Assembly: GCF_003293675.1 (NCBI RefSeq)
Contig: NZ_CP029984.1
Coordinates: forward strand, 1,178,043 to 1,242,042
DNA length: 64,000 nucleotides
Direction: 5' to 3'
Origin: Gardnerella leopoldii
GTDB taxonomy: Bacteria; Actinomycetota; Actinomycetes; Actinomycetales; Bifidobacteriaceae
The notes beneath the pieces were generated by a model. It was not told the DNA's origin, made no database searches, and worked only from the letters and a program-made list of their open reading frames with translations. Below, in pieces: positions 13,392 through 22,340 of the stretch (positions within the stretch are counted from its first letter, which is position 1; every line of letters starts with the position of its first letter). Made by a program: the position numbers and the translations under genes.

Positions 13392-13875
13392 AAAACTTCA
13401 ATGAAGAGCCAACAAAAGGCTCCAATATTAAAAAGAAAAAGACGAGACATTCTTTAAGGAAAGAACATCCCAACAAAAAACCTCACCACCATTTAACCAT
13501 CTCTCAGGCACCCTGCAATCTGCAAGGCAGGCAATGAACTGGCAATAATTAACTAATAAGTAGTACAGACACGCTCTTGAGTTCTCAAACCACCACCACA
13601 CCAGCCGGCCCATCAACCTCAACCGAGGAGAACCAGCCGCGCTGAGCAGCAAGAGATAAACTTACACCAACCCACGCTAAAACGCAAACCCACCAAAAAC
13701 AAACACCCCAAAACCATTGAAAACAAGCCAAAACACCGGCGTGTCGAAAACCACGCAAAAAACACCAAAAAACATGCTATCTGATATTGAATCTATAAAA
13801 AACTTTTTAAAAAATAATAGATTTCTTAAAAAATACACAAAAATAGGATAAAAATACGCAAAAAATCAATAGCGC
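13392..13875 (-). other. rRNA operon leader and promoter region
   Basis: About 480 gene-free bases between the 16S gene and the HD-domain gene. It contains the antitermination-like box at 13570-13590. Upstream are two promoter-like stretches on the minus strand, TTGCGT-N17-TAAGTT near 13655-13690 and a TCGACA -35-like word near 13745-13750. The far end is very AT-rich (13780-13870), as expected of an UP-element-like region. Promoter placement is tentative. Confidence 0.5.
13570..13590 (-). promoter_or_regulatory. boxA-like antitermination/processing element in rRNA leader
   Basis: GTTTGAGAACTCAAGAGCGT on the minus strand is the word typically found in actinobacterial rRNA leaders. Its first part recurs in the spacer near 11660, consistent with a role in rRNA antitermination or processing. 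Confidence 0.5.
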
Positions 13876-14691
13876 TCACGCATCAACACGCATATTAAAG
13901 ATTTCTGCCAGGCCTGCAATATCTGGCTCACCATATTTCGTAACTAATTGCATCCACCGATTAGCATTGTCTTCACCAAATCGCGCAGCCTTGCGACGAT
14001 AAGAATCAACTGTCAAAAAACGAGGAGGTATCGATTTGCTGTTATATTTATCCGCAACCATAACAATTTCTTGCTCAACTGTTTGCGGAATATAGTCTTC
14101 AGCAGGAAGAGGCAAATTTTGCGCAACAACTTGCTCTCGAGTTAAGCCAACTCCAGTATGGTTGCGCGCAAATTGCGCAGCATCCTCACTAAAACCATTA
14201 TCAATTAAATATTTATATCCGCGCAAACCATGCAAAATATAATTCGGTCCATCAAAGCGTAATATGCCACCAGCGTTGCTACTGCCATCACTTTCAAGCA
14301 CAAAATACGTGCCAATATCGTGCAACAATCCACCTATTAAAGCTGCGTATTCATCAATATACTGTTTTGGAGCTAAGCCATCACTAACCGCAGGTAATAT
14401 TGCATAACTATCTCCGACAAGCTCCTGAAGGCAATTTTTTGCTATTTCAGCACGCTTACGTAAAGTTCCACTCATTTGAGCAGCACGATTTTCAGCGGAC
14501 AAAAGCATATTGCAATGATGAGCAATTTGCCAAGCAATTGTTGAGATTACAACACAATGACCGTGAATAAGCTCATAAGCAGCAGAAGATGGTGCAGTTG
14601 CACTATGCAATTTCTCTACTTCACCAAAATCAGGTAGATTAGCGAGTTTTATCGAGTTGCAATTAAGTATGCTTTCTGCACCATTTTCCAT
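13876..14691 (-). CDS. HD-domain phosphohydrolase-like protein
   Basis: 271 aa. The metal-binding HD signature is GLLHDIGTY (His124-Asp125), with His43/His45 (LIHGHCV) upstream and NHTGVG and ADKYNSK downstream, the set found in HD phosphohydrolases acting on nucleotides or related phosphates. Substrate unknown. It begins 24 bp after kup and shares its direction, so it is probably co-transcribed with the potassium transporter. The start ATG follows AAGGAAGAG. The downstream neighbour is the rRNA operon, with its own promoter. Confidence 0.75.
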   Translation of the reverse strand: MENGAESILNCNSIKLANLPDFGEVEKLHSATAPSSAAYELIHGHCVVISTIAWQIAHHCNMLLSAENRAAQMSGTLRKRAEIAKNCLQELVGDSYAILPAVSDGLAPKQYIDEYAALIGGLLHDIGTYFVLESDGSSNAGGILRFDGPNYILHGLRGYKYLIDNGFSEDAAQFARNHTGVGLTREQVVAQNLPLPAEDYIPQTVEQEIVMVADKYNSKSIPPRFLTVDSYRRKAARFGEDNANRWMQLVTKYGEPDIAGLAEIFNMRVDA

Positions 14692-14714
14692 TTTAAGGCT
14701 CTTCCTTAAGATTC

Positions 14715-17348
14715 TTACTTAAGATTATTTTTTGCACTCTTTTCAGTTGCTGCACTCTTTTCAGATTTCACACTATTCGCATCATTGGCACGAGCAGCAT
14801 CCTCCACAGCCTGCACAACAGCATGCGTTACATTCGCTGCATCGATATTTGCCCCATCTTTATTAGGCTTCTCCACGCTAACTTTTTTTGTCTCTTTAAT
14901 TGGAACTGGGCTAATTTTCCCAGTATTGGCAAGTTTTTCGTTAGCAAACATCACATTAGCAGCAGCAATATCTCGTGCGTTCATAACAGCAGTCTGCTCA
15001 GCATCAGTAGGTCTGATATCTTTCACAACGTGAATATTAGTTTCAAGCGCTGAGGCACCTTGCAAAGATTGAACTGCTCGCTGAGAACAGTCTTCACGCT
15101 TCAAACGCGGAGGTCTGCGAGTAGAAACAAACAACGGCTGCACTTCAACAACCGGATTGTAAGGAGCCAAACCAAACCATTTAACAGGCGTACCAGCAAC
15201 ATGTCTAATTGCATATTTCATCTTTAAAGATAACGCTCCACGCACAGAAATATTAGATTCCGGCATCAACGCTTTGTGCAACAGAACATAGCGAATTGGT
15301 CCAATATCTGGATCTGCATCAACCTTTGGATACACGGATTTTTGCTGAGGAAGTTCGCCCGTGTGCGATAAGTCATGCATAATTTGGTGAAGATACGCTG
15401 GTATAGAAGGCGACACTTTAAATCCGAGTTTAATTTTTACGCGGAATAAGTAGTCCGTACCGAAATTCTCTACACAATACTCACGAGTAAACGGAGCGTC
15501 ATCTGTTTCTACAGAAACAGCCCACCAAGCTCTAGCACGCTTTGGATGGTCGGCAAAAATAGAGAAGAAGATTCCAGTATCGAGACGCTTCATTTCACGA
15601 TCGGAAGTCAAATACACAATATTGTCAGCGAAATACGGAATACGGAAATCTCCGTGCAACTTATCTAGCACAGGTAGGAAATCTTTCGGTTTCATGTGCA
15701 AACGTTGCGAACGCTCAATTTTAGTTCCATCTTTCCAAGTGACCATAATGATCAAAATTGAAACACCGAGCAGCATAGTAAACCAGCCACCGTGCATGAA
15801 TTTCGCCATGGAAGCCACAAAGAACATCATCTCAATCATGAGGAATACGATTGCAAATATGAAGGCACCAAATCGCTTCTTTTGATACCACATGTGCACT
15901 GTGAGCAAAATAGTCGTAGCAAGCATAGTTAGAGTTAAAGCTAAACCGTATGCGCCAGAGATATGTTCAGAATCGCGGAATACTGCAAGAACCGTAATAG
16001 TGGCAACACACAGCACAACATTCACAACTGGAATATACAGCTGTCCACGAGTTCTAGCAGGATATCGCACTTGCAAATGTGGCATCCAATTTAGGCTTGT
16101 TGCCTCAGAAACCATTGTGTATGCGCCTGTAATCAACGCTTGAGAAGCAATAATGCCAGCAGTAACCGAAAGAATAACGGCAACATATCGCACATTCGGT
16201 TCAAGCATTTGGAAGAATGGGTTCAAACCTTCTATCGACCATAATGCTTTATCGTTTTGATTTTTCAACATCCAAGCGCCTTGCCCAAAGTAATTCAGCA
16301 GCAAAGCAACTTTAATAAACGGCCAGGTTGCGTACACATTGCCTCTACCAACATGACCCATATCAGAATATAACGCTTCAGCACCGGTAGTAGAAAGGAA
16401 GATCACACCCATAACCGCTAATCCCTGCACATTATGCGTGCTAAACAGGAATTTTATGCCATGAATCGGGTTAAGTGCTTCAAAAATAGTCCAATCTTGG
16501 CCAATGTTCATGACACCAACCAGCGCAAGGAAAGCAAACCAAAGCATCACAACAATGCCAAATACTTTGCCAATTCGCTCAGTTCCGCGTTGCTGTACAG
16601 AGAAAAGTATGACGATTATAATAACCGTAATCATCATCGACAAATTCTCATTTTCTAAGAATATTGGCTTAAACACTGCAATAGTGCGCAAACCTTCAAC
16701 TGCTGAAGAGATGGAAACTGCAGGAGTCAGCACAGAATCTGCCAAAAACGCGGCTCCACCAATCATTGCCGGTATCGCAAGCCATGCGCCTTTTTTACGT
16801 AGAAGCGAATATAAAGCAAAAATGCCGCCTTCGCCTTTGTTGTCTGTTCTCATTGCAACAAATACGTATTTTACGGTTGTAATTAATGTGATTGACCAGA
16901 ACAGTAGCGAAAGCATTCCGTAGATAGTCGCGCGATTTATGTTTTGTAAGCCGCCTTGACCTGCTAAAAATGTTTGCGCAGTATAAAGCGGAGAAGTACC
17001 AATATCGCCATAAACAACGCCAAGAGCAACAATTGCCATTCCCAATGTAAAACGATCGGAACTGGTTTGCAATTTTGCCCACCATCTACCTAATGGACCT
17101 CGTACGGCACTAGCAACAAGCTTTTCCGCTTCTTTTACCTCTTGCGCTTGCTGCTGAGCTATTACTTTGCGCTCTTCGCGTGTTGTCGTTTTTTTTGACA
17201 CCTGAGGAGCCTTAGTAAACGAGGCAGCTCGCAATATAGCATCCTTAGTACCTTTTAAGGATTTAGTGCTTTTCTCGGAATCTTTCGCGCCGTTGCGAGG
17301 ATCCTTTGTACTATCGTTTGACGGTACAGCAGTGCGTGACTTAGTCAT
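14715..17348 (-). CDS. kup: Kup-family potassium uptake protein
   Basis: 877 aa from ATG 17348, chosen because GGAGGAACAATTAAGC places a ribosome site 10 nt upstream; a longer frame to 17471 lacks one. Kup imports K+ with H+. About 12 transmembrane helices follow the signature GVVYGDIGTSPLYT. The protein is well over the 622 aa of E. coli Kup. It has a Lys/Thr-rich N-terminal extension of about 100 residues and a C-terminal soluble domain that ends in a long Ala/Lys/Asn-rich, probably disordered tail. A promoter is visible upstream, and the HD-domain gene follows 23 bp downstream. Confidence 0.93.
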   Translation of the reverse strand: MTKSRTAVPSNDSTKDPRNGAKDSEKSTKSLKGTKDAILRAASFTKAPQVSKKTTTREERKVIAQQQAQEVKEAEKLVASAVRGPLGRWWAKLQTSSDRFTLGMAIVALGVVYGDIGTSPLYTAQTFLAGQGGLQNINRATIYGMLSLLFWSITLITTVKYVFVAMRTDNKGEGGIFALYSLLRKKGAWLAIPAMIGGAAFLADSVLTPAVSISSAVEGLRTIAVFKPIFLENENLSMMITVIIIVILFSVQQRGTERIGKVFGIVVMLWFAFLALVGVMNIGQDWTIFEALNPIHGIKFLFSTHNVQGLAVMGVIFLSTTGAEALYSDMGHVGRGNVYATWPFIKVALLLNYFGQGAWMLKNQNDKALWSIEGLNPFFQMLEPNVRYVAVILSVTAGIIASQALITGAYTMVSEATSLNWMPHLQVRYPARTRGQLYIPVVNVVLCVATITVLAVFRDSEHISGAYGLALTLTMLATTILLTVHMWYQKKRFGAFIFAIVFLMIEMMFFVASMAKFMHGGWFTMLLGVSILIIMVTWKDGTKIERSQRLHMKPKDFLPVLDKLHGDFRIPYFADNIVYLTSDREMKRLDTGIFFSIFADHPKRARAWWAVSVETDDAPFTREYCVENFGTDYLFRVKIKLGFKVSPSIPAYLHQIMHDLSHTGELPQQKSVYPKVDADPDIGPIRYVLLHKALMPESNISVRGALSLKMKYAIRHVAGTPVKWFGLAPYNPVVEVQPLFVSTRRPPRLKREDCSQRAVQSLQGASALETNIHVVKDIRPTDAEQTAVMNARDIAAANVMFANEKLANTGKISPVPIKETKKVSVEKPNKDGANIDAANVTHAVVQAVEDAARANDANSVKSEKSAATEKSAKNNLK

Positions 17349-17442
17349 GCTTAATTGTTCCTCCATATATGAGGCTTCTTCTTGATGCCAACAAGAAGTC
17401 GCATAAACCTCACACCTCACAGTTTTATTTCCGTACTTGGAT

Positions 17443-17471
17443 ATTGTATACAACAATAGTGCATCGCGCAA
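17443..17471 (-). promoter_or_regulatory. kup promoter with overlapping palindrome
   Basis: TTGCGC-N17-TACAAT on the minus strand, predicted start near 17436, leader about 88 nt. The -10 is embedded in the palindrome TTGTATACAA (17444-17453), similar to half-sites at the oppA promoter. Confidence 0.5.
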
Positions 17472-17473
17472 AA

Positions 17474-17506
17474 AATATTAAAAAATCCTTGAAAATTAAG
17501 GATTTT
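17474..17506 (-). terminator. terminator after tatD
   Basis: AAAATCCTT (17482-17490) pairs with AAGGATTTT (17498-17506), followed on the minus strand by T-rich DNA. It starts six bases beyond the tatD stop. Confidence 0.7.
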
Positions 17507-17512
17507 ATATTC

Positions 17513-18493
17513 CTAAAATTCGTAAATTTTTCGCGTATTTTCGCGTGTAACTTTCGCTGCTTGCAATAACGATATATTTAGAACTTCAGAAAGTGTTTCT
17601 AGCGTATAAGGAACCATATAAGGCGCGTTTGGCCGTCCACGATACGGCATTGGCGTTAAATAAGGCGCATCCGTTTCAACAGTTATATGGTCTTTGCCAA
17701 TAATTCGCGCAGATTCGCGTAATTCATCATTGCCTTTGTAACTTATAGTTCCAGAAAAACTTGCGTACCAACCGTGCTCTTTCAATATTTCGGCTAAATC
17801 CACAGCACCAGCATAACTGTGAAATACTGTTCGCTCAGGAGCGCCATCTTTTAGTAAGACTTTCACTACGTCTTCATGCGCATCACGATCGTGAATTTGT
17901 AAAGGTAAATTCAGCTCTTTTGCGAGCGCAATATGGTCGCGGAAAGCCTCTATTTGTGCTTCTCGCGCAGGCTCTCCCGTACGAAAGTAGTCTAAACCGG
18001 TTTCACCTATTGCCACTACTTCTTTTGGATGAGCAATTACTAGCGAGCGCAAATGTTGCATAGCTTCGTCAAATGGAATATCGTGATACGGCTTGTAAAC
18101 TATCGGTAGTCCGTCAGGTCCTTGAGCGCCTTTGTGACCATGTAATACTGCTTCGTTTGGATGTATTGCTATTGCTGCACGAACTGAATTTTCATGCGTT
18201 TGAGCAAACTTAATCGTCGGCTCCCAATCTGGATATTCACATCCGACTTCTAGCATGTGTGAAACGCCTGATGATTTTGCTTGAGCAACTAAATCGTCTG
18301 CAGTAGGTTCCGCTATTAAATCGCGACCTTTTTCTGCTAATTCTTGATTCAAATTATGTGCAAAATCCACAACGCTAAGCATGTGCGTGTGATCGTCTGC
18401 AATTGTTATGCCTTCTTGTAGCAGATTTTCCCATACTGCAGATTGCGCTGCTAAAGCCGGCGCCCAATTATGTTCGCGATGATGTTTACTCAT
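17513..18493 (-). CDS. tatD: TatD-family metal-dependent deoxyribonuclease
   Basis: 326 aa from ATG 18493 (a TTG 11 codons further up is less likely). TatD enzymes are two-metal TIM-barrel hydrolases acting as 3'-5' DNases. Metal ligands visible are DDHTHM near residue 34, GETGLDY with Glu, QIHDRDAH, HSYAG and ETDAPYLTP near the end. It follows the ABC exporter pair by 54 bp and precedes its own terminator. In many actinobacteria tatD sits near metG or rsmI; here those lie about 13-17 kb away. Confidence 0.88.
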   Translation of the reverse strand: MSKHHREHNWAPALAAQSAVWENLLQEGITIADDHTHMLSVVDFAHNLNQELAEKGRDLIAEPTADDLVAQAKSSGVSHMLEVGCEYPDWEPTIKFAQTHENSVRAAIAIHPNEAVLHGHKGAQGPDGLPIVYKPYHDIPFDEAMQHLRSLVIAHPKEVVAIGETGLDYFRTGEPAREAQIEAFRDHIALAKELNLPLQIHDRDAHEDVVKVLLKDGAPERTVFHSYAGAVDLAEILKEHGWYASFSGTISYKGNDELRESARIIGKDHITVETDAPYLTPMPYRGRPNAPYMVPYTLETLSEVLNISLLQAAKVTRENTRKIYEF

Positions 18494-18547
18494 ATTTTTA
18501 AGTCTACTCGCAAACTCAACTGTCAATTTTTATTGAATGATAAGTAT

Positions 18548-20344
18548 TTATAAAACTGCTTTGCGAATTGCATCATATTGCGATTTTACAAGACGATAAT
18601 ACGCTCCTCTTGCCTCCATAAGCTCGTTATGAGTGCCTTTTTCAACAATTTCTCCATGATCGATTACACAAATCAAATCCGCATTCTCAATCGTCGAAAG
18701 CCTATGCGCTATTACAAAAGATGTGCGATTTTTAAGTAATTGAGCTAATCCTGCCTGTAATGCTTCTTCTGTACGAGTATCAATATTACTTGTTGCCTCA
18801 TCTAGAATAAGAATTCGCGGATTCGCAAGCAATACTCGCGCAAACGATATAAGCTGACGCTGACCTGCAGAAAGAGTGGCTCCGCGCTCTTCAATTTCAG
18901 TATCGTATCCGTTCGGTAATCCTTCAATAAATTCGTGAGCATGAACTGCGCGCGCTGCATTCTCAATTTCTTCATCAGTGGCATCGAGCTTCCCATAACG
19001 GATGTTCTCGCGTACGGTTCCACTGAAAATAAAGCTATCTTGTAGCATTACTCCCATTTGTTTTCTAAGAGATGCGAGCGTTACTGAACGTACATCGTAC
19101 CCGTCTATAGTAATCGAGCCTTCTGAAACGTCGTAGAATCTAGAAAGAAGACTTACAAGAGTTGTTTTTCCTGCGCCAGTAGGCCCCACAAGAGCTACAG
19201 TAGTACCAGGATTAACATGCAAATCAACCAAGTTCAATATTGGCCTTCCGTCTTCTTCGTAACGGAACACAACATCGTTTACATCAATTTTGCCGCTAAT
19301 TTGCGGCAATTCTTGAGCCTCCGGCTTGTCTACAATATTTGGCTTAATTCTTAGAGTTTCAAAAATTCGCTCCAAATATACTGAGCATGTTACGAGCTGC
19401 GTGTAAAAATTACCAATATTTACTACTGGATCCCAGAAAGTAGTCGAGTACCAAACGAATGCTATAAGCGTTCCCGTGCTCACGTTCATTGCACCTAAGT
19501 TTGCTATGCCAGCGTAATACAAAAGCGCTATTGCTGCAGTCTCAATAATTGAAGCACCAGGCCAAAGTAACATTTGCACTCTAACGTTTCGCATCCAAGC
19601 ACTTCTTACTTCTGCTTGTTGCTCTTGAAAAGTAGTGTATGCCATAGCTTCTCGCGCAAAAGTTTGCGTTGTTTTTACTCCTGCGATTGATTCGTGCAAA
19701 TACGCATTTAAATTACTTTGTTTATTTGATAACTTTTTAGACGCTTTTCTTTGCAAAATTTGTAAAGTTCGCGTCCAAATTATAAATATTGGGAATAGCG
19801 CCAAGCTCCACAAAGCCATTCGCCAATCTATAACAAACATTGTTATTAATGTAATAATAAGCACAAAAACGTCAGAAAATACGTTAATTAAACCGGATGA
19901 AAGCGTGTCAGAAAGCGTATTGATGTAGTTTACAATGCGAATCAGAATTTTCCCATGCGGACGCGAATCAAAATAATCAAAAGACAGTGATTGCACATGC
20001 GTAAAAATATCGCGACGCATGTCTTTGATTATCATCTGGCCGATGCGTGTAATCGCTAAAGTTCTGTATGCTAAACCGAGTTCATACAATATAATGAGCA
20101 CTGCAAATACTGCAATAATTGTATATAAATAATTGACGTTTTTCTGAGGCAATACAACGTCGATTAGCGTTTTTGTAATCATTGGCATCGCTGTCATAAT
20201 TATGCTGCCGCTAATAACTACCATAATTACGAATAGAAGTTTAGTAGCATACGGCTTCATATATTTTCTAACGCGCATAAGCTCGTGCACATTTATGTGT
20301 TCTTCTTGAGCTTCGTCTTCACGATAAGTATTACGTTGTGCCAT
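18548..20344 (-). CDS. ABC exporter subunit with the catalytic Walker B
   Basis: 598 aa half-transporter: six-helix membrane domain (about 25-320) then an ATPase domain with Walker A GPTGAGKTT near 387, signature LSAGQRQ near 498, Walker B ILILDEATS with the catalytic Glu, and the switch IAHRLST. The signature Ala is non-standard. It starts two bases after the stop of its partner, so they are translated as a pair. Family members (LmrCD, BmrCD, TM287/288 type) export drugs, lipids or peptides. The substrate cannot be told from sequence. Confidence 0.9.
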   Translation of the reverse strand: MAQRNTYREDEAQEEHINVHELMRVRKYMKPYATKLLFVIMVVISGSIIMTAMPMITKTLIDVVLPQKNVNYLYTIIAVFAVLIILYELGLAYRTLAITRIGQMIIKDMRRDIFTHVQSLSFDYFDSRPHGKILIRIVNYINTLSDTLSSGLINVFSDVFVLIITLITMFVIDWRMALWSLALFPIFIIWTRTLQILQRKASKKLSNKQSNLNAYLHESIAGVKTTQTFAREAMAYTTFQEQQAEVRSAWMRNVRVQMLLWPGASIIETAAIALLYYAGIANLGAMNVSTGTLIAFVWYSTTFWDPVVNIGNFYTQLVTCSVYLERIFETLRIKPNIVDKPEAQELPQISGKIDVNDVVFRYEEDGRPILNLVDLHVNPGTTVALVGPTGAGKTTLVSLLSRFYDVSEGSITIDGYDVRSVTLASLRKQMGVMLQDSFIFSGTVRENIRYGKLDATDEEIENAARAVHAHEFIEGLPNGYDTEIEERGATLSAGQRQLISFARVLLANPRILILDEATSNIDTRTEEALQAGLAQLLKNRTSFVIAHRLSTIENADLICVIDHGEIVEKGTHNELMEARGAYYRLVKSQYDAIRKAVL

Positions 20345-20346
20345 TT

Positions 20347-22161
20347 CTACTCCCCCTTCGTTTCGAATCCTGCAGACCTGCCAGTTTTAAAGCCAAGTTG
20401 CTTTCTATAGATCTCCCAATACCTCCCGTGCGCCGCAACAAGCTGAGCATGCGTGCCACGTTCAACAATTTTCCCGTGATCTAGCACAACAATCATGTCT
20501 GCATCTTTAACGGATGAAATTCTGTGCGCAATAGTGATTATTGTGCGCGTGCCATCAAGCTTTTTCAGCTCCTGCTGAATATGCTCTTCCGTTTCCATAT
20601 CTACAGCAGAAGTTGTATCGTCCATAATCAAGATTGCAGGATTATTTGCCAACGCTCTAGCTAAGCTCAAACGCTGCTTTTGCCCACCAGAAAGACCTAC
20701 CCCGCGCTCGCCTACTACTGTTTCATAACCTTCTGGCATATCCATAATAAAATCGTCTGCTGCAGCAATTGTTGCCATCGTGCGAATGGTATTATCTAAT
20801 TCCTTACAATTTTCTTTAGTTTGAGGTAATCCAAAACTAATATTTCCTGCAATAGTGTCCGAAAATAGGAATGTTTCCTGCGCAACTATGCTAACTTGGT
20901 TACGAACAGTTTCTAACGGCCATTCGCGCACGTCTTTTCCGTCAATTAAAACACGACCACGCGTAGGATCATAGAATCTTGCTATAAGACTTACGAGAGT
21001 TGATTTGCCGGAACCAGTTTCACCAAGAATACCCAGTTTGCTTCCAGCAGGAATGTCTAAATCAATATCTTTTAAGATTGGAGAGTCTTGATCGTCTGGG
21101 AATGAAAAATCAACATGCTCAAAAGTAATTTTACCTCTAATTTTAACGGTTTCGTCCGATTCTTTTGGATGTCTAATATGCGATTCTTGCGTAAGAAGTT
21201 TGCGAATATTCACGCATCCTGCGTTAAAACGCTGCCAATCATTAATAAGCCAGCCCACCATTCGTACAGGCATGTGTAGCATCCAAAGGAAGCTGTTAAA
21301 AGTGACGAATGTACCTAAAGTCATGTTGCCATTCAAAACAAGCCATCCGCCGAAACCAACTGTTATAAGCTCAAGCACAAAACCCATGCCATCAAGCCAA
21401 GGCATGTATTTTTGAGTATTTTTTGCAAGCGTAATATTGCGATTAAAGTAGTCTTCGTTGCACTTATCGAATTTCTTAGTTTCGTAATCCTCACGCACAA
21501 AAGCTTTTACTACGCGATTCCCTTCGATATTTTCTTCCACCATTGAATTCATGCGCGCAAAGGATTCACGAATTGCAAGGAATTTCGGTCTAGCTTTTTT
21601 GCCCATAATTTTTGCGAGCAGAAACAAAAATGGCGTAATTGACATAAGCGCTAAAGCGAGCTTCCACTGAATTGAAAACATTATAACCAGCGCTAACACG
21701 AACATTACTACACAATCTAACGCCATATACGAAACCCAACTTAAAATATGGCGAATCGCGTCAGTATCCGATGTCATACGACTCATAATGTCGCCTGTGC
21801 GAGTGTGATTAAAGTACGTAAAATCGAGAGAATGAAGTTTTTCGTACTCGTCGCTCACCAGGCGATACACGGCATTTTGACCAAACTTTTCCATTAAAAG
21901 CTGGTAAATATACCTTGAGCCAACGCGAACAATCATCATTGCTACCATCAAAACGCATACGCTTATAAGCAAATTATGCTGTTTGCCAATAATGATTTTG
22001 TCTACAATAAAGCCCGAAAGCAACGGCATTGCCATTGCCATCGTGTCATTGATAATAAATAGAAAAATAGCAAGCCAAACTTTCCACATATCCGGCTTAC
22101 AGTATTGCAATACCCAGCGCACGTTACTCGCATCTTTGCATTTATTTGGATTCACATACAT
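20347..22161 (-). CDS. ABC exporter subunit with degenerate Walker B
   Basis: 604 aa half-transporter with six membrane helices and an ATPase domain: Walker A GETGSGKST near 377, canonical signature LSGGQKQ near 493, but Walker B ILIMDDTTS has Asp where the catalytic Glu belongs. Its partner downstream has the Glu and a weaker signature, so together they make one good and one degenerate ATP site, the hallmark of heterodimeric exporters. Start ATG follows AAAGGAGAAGCTGGCGC. It is separated from oppA by a terminator. Confidence 0.92.
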   Translation of the reverse strand: MYVNPNKCKDASNVRWVLQYCKPDMWKVWLAIFLFIINDTMAMAMPLLSGFIVDKIIIGKQHNLLISVCVLMVAMMIVRVGSRYIYQLLMEKFGQNAVYRLVSDEYEKLHSLDFTYFNHTRTGDIMSRMTSDTDAIRHILSWVSYMALDCVVMFVLALVIMFSIQWKLALALMSITPFLFLLAKIMGKKARPKFLAIRESFARMNSMVEENIEGNRVVKAFVREDYETKKFDKCNEDYFNRNITLAKNTQKYMPWLDGMGFVLELITVGFGGWLVLNGNMTLGTFVTFNSFLWMLHMPVRMVGWLINDWQRFNAGCVNIRKLLTQESHIRHPKESDETVKIRGKITFEHVDFSFPDDQDSPILKDIDLDIPAGSKLGILGETGSGKSTLVSLIARFYDPTRGRVLIDGKDVREWPLETVRNQVSIVAQETFLFSDTIAGNISFGLPQTKENCKELDNTIRTMATIAAADDFIMDMPEGYETVVGERGVGLSGGQKQRLSLARALANNPAILIMDDTTSAVDMETEEHIQQELKKLDGTRTIITIAHRISSVKDADMIVVLDHGKIVERGTHAQLVAAHGRYWEIYRKQLGFKTGRSAGFETKGE

Positions 22162-22239
22162 GCGCCAGCTTCTCCTTTGTTTCCGATTTTGCTTTTTGAG
22201 ACTTAATTTTAAATTAATACTATTTTCTCACATTAGCAT

Positions 22240-22283
22240 ACACAAAAAGATGTGGCGTGTAGCCAAAAGACTACACGCCACAT
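22240..22283 (-). terminator. terminator after oppA
   Basis: ATGTGGCGTGTAG (22250-22262) pairs perfectly with CTACACGCCACAT (22271-22283), followed by TTTTTGTG on the minus strand. Confidence 0.92.
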
Positions 22284-22340
22284 GCTATAAGTTAAGCAAT
22301 CAGCTTAGTAAACTTGCGCGAATTATCGCTACAAATTTAC

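Noticed and set aside
17349-17442. Cyclic-di-AMP riboswitch ahead of kup
   Set aside because: The leader is only about 88 nt and I could not find the conserved helices of that class.
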